Below, piece by piece: positions 8,357 to 15,052 of a stretch of DNA of 21,116 nucleotides. The notes under the pieces were generated by a model. That model was not told the DNA's origin. It saw only the letters and a program-made list of their open reading frames with translations, and made no database searches. The position numbers were made by a program, and so were the translations under genes. Location of the stretch: positions 1-21,116 of the forward strand of contig MGXQ01000033.1 of NCBI GenBank assembly GCA_001801405.1, in the 5' to 3' direction. The DNA is from Gammaproteobacteria bacterium RIFCSPHIGHO2_02_FULL_42_13 (lineage in GTDB: Bacteria > Pseudomonadota > Gammaproteobacteria > UBA12402). The stretch's first letter is position 1; every line of letters starts with the position of its first letter.

Positions 8357-9895
8357 ATGACACAAAAATCAAAAAAAACGTTTTCAATTTATCTCTGGAA
8401 ATTGCTCAATAATCCATGGATTTTGTCTTTCGCCAGCATTTTAGTCCTGTTCATCATGCTCGGCACAAAAGAACTCTGGACGCAAGAATGGCGCTGGGCC
8501 AACATCGCACATCAAATGATGTTGCGTCACGATTATTTTCATCCTTTCTTAGCAAAAAAATTTTATTACGATAAACCACTCATCTCTTATTGGCTGATGA
8601 TTGCGGCTTCTTATATAACGGGCGGGTTCAACTTGTGGGCGTTGCGATTGCCCGGCGTTATCGCTGCACTAATCACCCTCTGGAGCGTATACGCTCTCGG
8701 CAAACGCATCAGCAGCAAACAAACGGGCATGCTTGCCGGCTGGATCTTAATCAGCATGTTTGCATTTCTTTTTTGGGCGCGCGTTGCCAACACGGACATG
8801 CTGAATATCGCCGGCATTATGGTTGCCCTCGCTTGGTATTTTGCGCATCGCGATCGCCCTACTTTTTTCAGCTACCTTGTTTTTTTTATTATCCTCGCCA
8901 TTGCTGCATTACTCAAAGGACTCATTGCACCCGTGCTCGTGCTGGTCGCTCTCACACCAGATTTACTATACGACAATAATTGGCAAAAACATCTTAAATT
9001 ATCAATGCTCGCCGCCTTAATCATCGGCATTTTAATTTACTTTTTACATTTTGGATTGCAATATTATTTTAATCCCAACAACGATACCGTTAGCGGTTTA
9101 CATTTAGTCTATCAAGAAAACTTTTTGCGATTTTTTAAACCCTTCGATCATGAAGGCGGCATCTCTACTTACTTTCTCGCCTTACCGCTTTACAGCTTTC
9201 CGTGGATATTTTTTTATATCGTTGCTATTGGGGACACTCTAAAACATTGGAAACAAAAAACCGTTTGGTCGCGCTGGCTCGCTTGGGCAAACTTACTGAT
9301 ATTCGCATTTTTTACCGCCAGCGGATCAAGACGTAATTATTACATACTTCCCATGTTGCCTTTTGTCGCATTATTCATCGCAGATTGGGTTTATAATCAT
9401 GTCGATGCATTTACAAAACGCAAAAAATGGGCGAGTTATACAGCAACAAGTTTTTTTATAATCAACTTAATCATACTCGGGATTTTATATCCCATTGCAT
9501 ATAACGGCGGCGGATTAGTTCCCTTTGCAAAAGAGGTGCGACAAACGGCAACACAAATCAAGCCTTGGAAAGATTGGACGATCAGCATTCTCGACGCACA
9601 AAGCCGAACATTTTTTTATTTGAATTCACCCAACTTAGTTCAATTTATCGATGCAAAAAATGACGCACAAGAACATCCCACGCGAAAAACGCTTTTATTA
9701 AGCTTCCCTATCTTAAAAAACAATCCGAATCATCATATTTTGATTATCCGAAAAAGTTACTTGCCATACATTCAAGATATTTTACCGAAATATACAATGA
9801 TAGCAGAACCCTTGAATTTATTAGACCGCTGGGTTAATGAGGATGATCCTTCACTTCCGGTGGCGTTGGTACCGAAGGCATTCTCTTCCAGCTAA
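8357..9895 (+). CDS. Second ArnT-like membrane glycosyltransferase (GT83/PMT family)
   Basis: This is a 512-residue multi-pass membrane protein of the ArnT/PMT superfamily, starting 4 bases after the decarboxylase gene. The first loop (WTQEWRWANIAHQMM, then FYYDKPLISYWL) aligns with the loop of the first ArnT, but the conserved Asp of the PDE motif becomes Gln (Q43) while E44 and R46 are kept. A helix bundle (about 10-12 segments) and a soluble tail follow. It probably uses the same undecaprenyl-linked amino sugar, or a related one, on another lipid A position or another acceptor. The protein is much diverged from the upstream ArnT, so this is not a recent duplicate. Its TAA stop directly abuts the stop of the converging gene at 9896. 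Confidence 0.7.
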   Translation: MTQKSKKTFSIYLWKLLNNPWILSFASILVLFIMLGTKELWTQEWRWANIAHQMMLRHDYFHPFLAKKFYYDKPLISYWLMIAASYITGGFNLWALRLPGVIAALITLWSVYALGKRISSKQTGMLAGWILISMFAFLFWARVANTDMLNIAGIMVALAWYFAHRDRPTFFSYLVFFIILAIAALLKGLIAPVLVLVALTPDLLYDNNWQKHLKLSMLAALIIGILIYFLHFGLQYYFNPNNDTVSGLHLVYQENFLRFFKPFDHEGGISTYFLALPLYSFPWIFFYIVAIGDTLKHWKQKTVWSRWLAWANLLIFAFFTASGSRRNYYILPMLPFVALFIADWVYNHVDAFTKRKKWASYTATSFFIINLIILGILYPIAYNGGGLVPFAKEVRQTATQIKPWKDWTISILDAQSRTFFYLNSPNLVQFIDAKNDAQEHPTRKTLLLSFPILKNNPNHHILIIRKSYLPYIQDILPKYTMIAEPLNLLDRWVNEDDPSLPVALVPKAFSSS

Positions 9896-10408
9896 TTACG
9901 CCCCAGGATGCTCTGGTGAAAAATAAGCTGGTTCAGCTTCAGCAGCTTGTTTTTCCGCTAATTGTTCGGCAACTCTTTCTTCGAAATGGGAAAGACAAAT
10001 ACAGGATAATCTCTTAATAGCGTCCGAATGCGCTTTTAAATCAAGAAATGATAAATTTAAAGCTCGTTCTATCGTAAAATGGTCGCCCACAGCCCCCTTT
10101 GCGATCCAATCTACACGATTCACAGCAACACATGAAATATTTGCCTGTGTCATTCTTTCCCATAATGTACTTCGTGCCTGCCGACTGGATTTCATATCTG
10201 AATATTTTTCTGCAATAGCCCTAATATGAGATAATAACGCTATAATAAGTTTTGGGTTGTCAGGATAACAATCAAACAATTGCTCGAAACGATAATAGAT
10301 GATCCCGACAACACTGTATAAGATATCTGTTTTCCAAAATTCATTCTCTTTATCAGTAGCAGATCTCATAAATTCTGCACAAATTATGTCAATCGGATCT
10401 TTTGGCAT
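9896..10408 (-). CDS. Hypothetical protein encoded next to the cyclase-like gene
   Basis: This is a 170-residue, mostly helical soluble protein that I do not recognise. It has no signal peptide or membrane segment. It is moderately rich in Cys and His (several Cys in IICAEF, DCYPD, ISCVAV, RLSCICLSH). The C-terminal 30 residues are Glu-rich and end in Pro/Gly/Ala (EERVAEQLAEKQAAEAE then SPEHPGA), which is compatible with the acidic tails seen on Dot/Icm effectors; this is only an inference. Its start follows the stop of the 819-residue gene with one base between, so the two are cotranscribed and probably coupled. Roles to consider are a chaperone or partner for the large protein, or a second effector. 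Confidence 0.7.
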   Translation of the reverse strand: MPKDPIDIICAEFMRSATDKENEFWKTDILYSVVGIIYYRFEQLFDCYPDNPKLIIALLSHIRAIAEKYSDMKSSRQARSTLWERMTQANISCVAVNRVDWIAKGAVGDHFTIERALNLSFLDLKAHSDAIKRLSCICLSHFEERVAEQLAEKQAAEAEPAYFSPEHPGA

Positions 10409-10409
10409 A

Positions 10410-12869
10410 TTATTTACCTCTCATGCTGAATCCCGCAGCAGCAAATACTGGAGAATCGGATAAAGATACTATCTTCCTTTCAATCAAAGAAGAAAATTGC
10501 TCCTCGATTGCCTCAGCACTGATTTTTTGAAACACGTTTCTTTTTTTCTGTAATCCCTGAGACAATGTATGAATTTTCTGTTGTCGCTCTTGTTCCAGTT
10601 TTTCTTTTATATGCTCATCACGATTATGTCGACTAGCATGTTCTTGCGTTGTCTTTTCTAACTCACCTAATGCTGTTTCCATTTTACCATAAAAATCGAC
10701 AATTGCTGTGATATCATCATGATCTGCAATCTCTACCCTAGTATGCCGCTCATGAAGCGTTTCCATTAATCCCTGAATTCTTTGTTGGTATAATTCTTTG
10801 TCATCTTTACTCAGCACGCGGTATTTATAACTGTCTATCAATCCAGGATACACTAGAGTCGGTTGCACTCTTAACAACTCTATTCGCAACAAAATATCCA
10901 CAATTTCTGTCGCCATATTGTGACTAACCACGAGCAGGTAATCTTGTTCTAACTCGCTTAAATCCTCTCCTGCTTGTACACGATCTATTAATCTATCTAA
11001 ATCACATGAAAGAAATGCCTCGTAAGCATCATCCCCCTGCTCCCGATATTTCTTATCAACTTTATCCGCTTTAAGCTGACTCTCTTTCAAAAAATGATCC
11101 ACTGGTTCCCACTCAAATCGTTCTCGTGGAATACTAAAACGACCTGCTTCGTCCATTTTCCAATCCCACCTGGGATTAACCGCGAGCGGAAAACCTTTAG
11201 CTCTTTGCTCATTCACAAATGTACAAACCGTTTCTTCGCTACCCGTTAACATTTCAATTCGCCCATCTGGATAAAAACAGGGATAGGTTTCCTCCGGCTC
11301 AAACTTTTGAGGTACGGGACTATTGGCTTCCGGGCCATGATTAATCGTCCAACCGGTTGCATCTCTCAAATACGCCAGCATAGCACGTTGTGCTTCTGTT
11401 GCACGACCCATTGTTCCGTGTGTTGCAATGTCTCGTGCGGTGGTATTGCGATCTGTTTCATGACGGCATAAGGTCGCATCCGTAAACCCATCCACTGCCG
11501 TTTGTAATGCAGCCATAGATTCAAATGGTTCTGTCAACGCTAATACGCCAAACGAGTCTGTTGCCAATTCCGTCTTTTGCATAAAAGGATGAACACGTAA
11601 TGCAACTGATGCCCCTTCATCGTAATCAGCCGTTACCATGCGTGGTGTTTTACGTCGCACCATTCGTTCTTCATTTAATTCAAACTGCTGATAGGCCATA
11701 ATTTGTAACGGCGTTGCATTCAATCCTTCTGGTAACCCAGCTTCTCCATACGATCGATCAAACGCATGCGTTGTGGTATTATAAGCAATATATTCACCCT
11801 CTTTTTCAATAACAAAAATAGGTTGATTATCTTTGCCAAAAACCACGTCTGGACGATGTAATCCAACAACATTTTTATCTTGTTCTTGTTTTTCTGGAGT
11901 AACCAAGTAGTAAACGGAATATTCTTTCTCATCAGACAATTTAGTGGTGTATTGAACCGGAACTTGTTTGGGTAGCGCATTGGCCGTTTCGATATAAGAT
12001 CGATATTGTTCTAAATCTTTAAACGCAATCTTTTGATCCATTTTGGCCTCTAACGCAGTTACCGCTATTCTCGCCTGTTTAATTTTTGCGGAAATCACTG
12101 CATCAGGATAAGCTTCTTCAATCGCGGCATCTGCGGTTTTTTGTGTATCATATAACTCGTTCACAAAATCCATATTCGATTGATAATATGCGAGGCTGTG
12201 AGTGTCATACGCAGCAGGATCTTTCATCAACTTGCTTAATCGCACATCCACCGGAATTAAGCCGGCAATACAATCAAAGCGTGACGATTTACCTTTGGTC
12301 AACAAGGCTTTGCCTTGCCCGCCTTTCAATAACCACGCTTGCGCTTCTAAATTAATAGGGCGATACCAAGACACCATGCCATTAGCAACAACGATATCAC
12401 GTACAAGCTGTTGATGCTCAAACAACATCCCTGTGCGCACATCTAAACTTTTTAAATGATTGTCGAGTAATTTCCACTGCCAAATAAATTTCCACACTGA
12501 AAAATCTAATTCCGCTAATTCAGCGCCTGCTTTTGTTGATCGGCCAGCAACTGAAGCTAAAATTTTGGCTTCTAATTTAGCTTTCTCTTCGCGCAGTCGT
12601 TCTTTGGCTGATACGACTTGCTCTGAGACTGGTGCTTCCGCCAAAGGGGCTGCTTCAACCGCTGCGCCTGCTGCACTTCTTGGTCTTTTTTCTTCTTCTG
12701 GATGTGGCAGTTCTTCCCGCTGTCGTTTTGCAGCTTCTTCGCGTAATTGTGTACGTCGTTCAGCGCGAACTGCTCGCATGTGGGCTAAATCTTGGAAAAA
12801 ATAGGAAGAAGCTGCTGCGGCAACTGGTTGTGGTTGAGCGGCCTTGCGTGATCTCTTCTTTGGCGGCAT
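10410..12869 (-). CDS. Putative class II (edema factor/CyaA/ExoY-type) nucleotidyl cyclase effector
   Basis: This is an 819-residue protein without signal peptide or membrane helices. Residues 168-213 (WYRPIN, then GKALLTKGKSS, then IAGLIPVDVRLSK) match the catalytic block of anthrax edema factor (FRPVN, HGKSS, VAGYIPFDQDLSK): R170, K187 and K194 fall on edema factor R329, K346 and K353. Residues 413-417 (TADYD, D415 and D417) match the metal aspartates D491/D493. Residues 489-536 (RATEAQRAMLAYL, TINHGPEANSP, CFYPDG) match the catalytic H577 block, with H511 as the histidine. Between them lies a region like the second catalytic subdomain. Such enzymes make cAMP or other cyclic nucleotides after binding host calmodulin or actin. 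The N-terminus (PPKKRSRK, residues 2-9) is nuclear-signal-like. Residues 570-819 are helical, coiled-coil-prone near 730-790. Confidence 0.78.
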   Translation of the reverse strand: MPPKKRSRKAAQPQPVAAAASSYFFQDLAHMRAVRAERRTQLREEAAKRQREELPHPEEEKRPRSAAGAAVEAAPLAEAPVSEQVVSAKERLREEKAKLEAKILASVAGRSTKAGAELAELDFSVWKFIWQWKLLDNHLKSLDVRTGMLFEHQQLVRDIVVANGMVSWYRPINLEAQAWLLKGGQGKALLTKGKSSRFDCIAGLIPVDVRLSKLMKDPAAYDTHSLAYYQSNMDFVNELYDTQKTADAAIEEAYPDAVISAKIKQARIAVTALEAKMDQKIAFKDLEQYRSYIETANALPKQVPVQYTTKLSDEKEYSVYYLVTPEKQEQDKNVVGLHRPDVVFGKDNQPIFVIEKEGEYIAYNTTTHAFDRSYGEAGLPEGLNATPLQIMAYQQFELNEERMVRRKTPRMVTADYDEGASVALRVHPFMQKTELATDSFGVLALTEPFESMAALQTAVDGFTDATLCRHETDRNTTARDIATHGTMGRATEAQRAMLAYLRDATGWTINHGPEANSPVPQKFEPEETYPCFYPDGRIEMLTGSEETVCTFVNEQRAKGFPLAVNPRWDWKMDEAGRFSIPRERFEWEPVDHFLKESQLKADKVDKKYREQGDDAYEAFLSCDLDRLIDRVQAGEDLSELEQDYLLVVSHNMATEIVDILLRIELLRVQPTLVYPGLIDSYKYRVLSKDDKELYQQRIQGLMETLHERHTRVEIADHDDITAIVDFYGKMETALGELEKTTQEHASRHNRDEHIKEKLEQERQQKIHTLSQGLQKKRNVFQKISAEAIEEQFSSLIERKIVSLSDSPVFAAAGFSMRGK

Positions 12870-12935
12870 ATTTATCTCTTTTTGTGATATTAAAAAATAC
12901 GTTTGCCGTCCATAGCGATCTATCTTACAGGAATG

Positions 12936-12963
12936 ATTATAGCATATTCAGGGCGTGTTGTAA
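12936..12963 (-). promoter_or_regulatory. Sigma70-type promoter of the cyclase-like operon
   Basis: On the minus strand a perfect TATAAT (12941-12936) has TG one base upstream of it (extended -10). A TTACAA box (12963-12958) lies 16 bases further upstream. The expected transcription start is near 12929, about 60 bases before the ATG at 12869, which has an AAAGAGAT ribosome site. It lies between the ygiQ stop and the cyclase gene, so the latter need not depend on ygiQ transcription. Confidence 0.6.
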
Positions 12964-13002
12964 TCCAAAAATTTAAGAGGTTATTCTGTCCATTAATAAC
13001 AA

Positions 13003-14841
13003 TCACCGCGGCACTAAATACTTTTTCCCCTGCCCAATTAAATCCGCCCTGCCCATGCGCTTTAATGCGTCGCGAATCAAAGGCCAGTTTTTGGGATCAT
13101 GATAACGTAAAAATGCTTTATGTAATCGACGTGTCTTTGCATTTTTAGGAACGAATACCGTCTCGCTTGTTTCAGTTATTTTATGCAATGGATTTTTTTT
13201 CGTCGCATACATCGCTGTGGCCAACGTCATCGGTGTCGGCAAAAAGTTTTGAACTTTATCTAACCGAAAATTATTTTTTTTCAGCCACAATGCCAATTCC
13301 AACATGTCTTCATCCGTCGTGCCGGGATGCGCCGCAATAAAATATGGAATTAAATATTGTTCTTTGCCTGCTTCGCGCGAAAATTTATCGAATAACTTTT
13401 TAAATTCATCATAATAATGAATATCGGTCTTCATCATTTTAGATAATGGCTCTTTCGCAACATGTTCCGGCGCAATTTTTAAATAACCGCCCACATGATG
13501 CGTGACCAGCTCTTTAATATACGCCGGCGATTTTAACGCCAAATCATAACGCACACCTGAGCCAATTAAAATTTTCTTTACGCCTGACACCGCGCGCGCT
13601 TTTTGATATAAATGAATTAGCGGCTCATGATCGGTATTCATGTTTTTACAAACGTTCGGATAAATACAAGAAAGTCGTCGACAGATGGATTCGATTTTAG
13701 GATCTTTACATTTTAATCGATACATATTAGCGGTGGGCCCGCCCATATCAGAAATAATACCGGTAAACCCCTGCGTTTTGTCCCGAATTTCTTCGATTTC
13801 ATGCAACACCGATTCTTCTGAGCGACTTTGAATAATGCGTCCCTCATGCGAAGCAATCGAGCAAAACGTACAGCCACCAAAACACCCACGCATAATATTA
13901 ATTGAAAAGCGAATCATTTCATACGCTGGAATATTTACATCACCATACGAAGAATGTGGCCGGCGCGTGTACGGCAACGCATAAATTCCATCTAATTCTT
14001 TTGTATCGAGCGGTAATGGCGGCGGATTCATCCAAACAAATCGATCACCCTGTTGCTGCACGATTGATTTTGCATTACCCGGATTGGTCTCTAACTGTAA
14101 AGCGCGAACCGACTTCGCATATAATAATGGCGACGCTTTCACTTTTTCAAATGACGGTAATTGCACGGCGTCACCGGTTAACTCTTTTTTAATCACAGCC
14201 GTGCCACGCAAATTCGTAATATCAGCAATGTTTTCTTTTTTTCCCAACCGATGTGCAACGTCTATAAGCGCGCGCTCTGCATTTCCATAAATCAACATGT
14301 CCGCTTTTGAATCGATCAAAATTGATCGACGCATTTTGTCCGACCAATAATCATAATGTGCGGCGCGACGCAATGACGCTTCCATTCCACCAATAATAAT
14401 CGGCGTTTTTGAATAAGCTTCTCGGCAACGTTGCGAATAAACTAACACAGCACGATCGGGACGCTTATGCGGAACGCCACCTGGCGTATACGCATCATCC
14501 GAACGCACTTTGCGATCAGCAGTATAGTGATTCACCATCGAATCCATATTGCCCGACGTAATGCCAAAAAATAAATTTGGCTCACCTAATATTTTAAACG
14601 GCTCCGCACTCTGCCAATCCGGCTGACTGATAATGCCCACACGAAAGCCTTGCGCCTCAAGAAGCCGCCCAATGAGCGCCATCCCAAAGCTCGGATGATC
14701 CACATACGCATCACCCGTCACAATAATGATATCGCAACTGTCCCAGCCAAGCGCGTCCATTTCCGCACGCGACATCGGCAGCTCTGGCGCAACGCCAAAC
14801 CGCTCGGCCCAATATTTATGATAGGAGAATAGTTGAGTCAT
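13003..14841 (-). CDS. ygiQ: YgiQ family radical SAM protein
   Basis: This is a 612-residue radical SAM enzyme of the YgiQ (UPF0313) family, whose substrate is unknown. The cluster motif is C320-x3-C324-x2-C327 in MRGCFGGCTFC. Family blocks include GDAYVDHPSFG (43-53), PSFGMALIGRLLEAQGF, GGMEASLRR (151-159) and IIGSGVRYDLAL-like and KIAPEHV segments in the C-terminal half. It is shorter than E. coli YgiQ (about 740), mainly at the ends. No Shine-Dalgarno sequence precedes its ATG; instead the start overlaps (ATGA) the stop of a 22-codon upstream ORF that has a strong GGAGG site, so translation is probably coupled. Confidence 0.92.
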   Translation of the reverse strand: MTQLFSYHKYWAERFGVAPELPMSRAEMDALGWDSCDIIIVTGDAYVDHPSFGMALIGRLLEAQGFRVGIISQPDWQSAEPFKILGEPNLFFGITSGNMDSMVNHYTADRKVRSDDAYTPGGVPHKRPDRAVLVYSQRCREAYSKTPIIIGGMEASLRRAAHYDYWSDKMRRSILIDSKADMLIYGNAERALIDVAHRLGKKENIADITNLRGTAVIKKELTGDAVQLPSFEKVKASPLLYAKSVRALQLETNPGNAKSIVQQQGDRFVWMNPPPLPLDTKELDGIYALPYTRRPHSSYGDVNIPAYEMIRFSINIMRGCFGGCTFCSIASHEGRIIQSRSEESVLHEIEEIRDKTQGFTGIISDMGGPTANMYRLKCKDPKIESICRRLSCIYPNVCKNMNTDHEPLIHLYQKARAVSGVKKILIGSGVRYDLALKSPAYIKELVTHHVGGYLKIAPEHVAKEPLSKMMKTDIHYYDEFKKLFDKFSREAGKEQYLIPYFIAAHPGTTDEDMLELALWLKKNNFRLDKVQNFLPTPMTLATAMYATKKNPLHKITETSETVFVPKNAKTRRLHKAFLRYHDPKNWPLIRDALKRMGRADLIGQGKKYLVPR

Positions 14842-14906
14842 AGAAGGAGTTTACGGGAAAGCACAAAGCCTGTCATTAGCAACATCAGTAAGATATTTTT
14901 TGCCAT
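14838..14906 (-). CDS. Small hydrophobic leader ORF overlapping the ygiQ start
   Basis: This is a 22-residue ORF reading MAKNILLMLLMTGFVLSRKL followed by two Leu. GGAGG lies 6 bases before its ATG, a near-ideal ribosome site. Its TGA shares bases with the ygiQ ATG (ATGA), and ygiQ lacks its own ribosome site, so ribosomes finishing this ORF probably restart on ygiQ. The peptide is one hydrophobic helix ending in basic residues; it could be a mini-membrane peptide or only a translational device. No homologue is recognised. Confidence 0.5.
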   Translation of the reverse strand: MAKNILLMLLMTGFVLSRKLLL

Positions 14907-14921
14907 CAGCCGCCTCCAATC

Positions 14922-14966
14922 TCAGTCGGTGACAATTTGTCACCGACTGACAGCTTTCTTTTTTTT
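14922..14966 (+). terminator. Strong stem-loop with T-run, intrinsic terminator on the plus strand
   Basis: The arms at 14922-14935 and 14937-14950 are perfect inverted repeats (TCAGTCGGTGACAA and its complement), about 12 usable base pairs. They are followed on the plus strand by CAGCTTTC and eight T. No plus-strand gene ends here; both neighbours are on the minus strand. On the minus strand the same hairpin lies a few bases before the GGAGG of the leader ORF and has no T-run after it, so it may instead be a 5' mRNA structure. Confidence 0.6.
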
Positions 14967-15052
14967 AGACGTATGCGTATTTTGAATATGTGCTTACATA
15001 AAACCGAAGAAACTACTTGCGACACAACCGATTGCGCGCTCCCAGATTAGTA

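Noticed and set aside
11720..11980. 86-codon minus-strand frame
   Set aside because: It is a shadow in another frame of the cyclase-like gene, whose catalytic motifs prove the main frame.
12460..12976. Plus-strand frames of 114 codons rich in Ala/Ser/Leu
   Set aside because: They are antisense shadows of the Ala/Glu-rich N-terminus of the cyclase-like protein.
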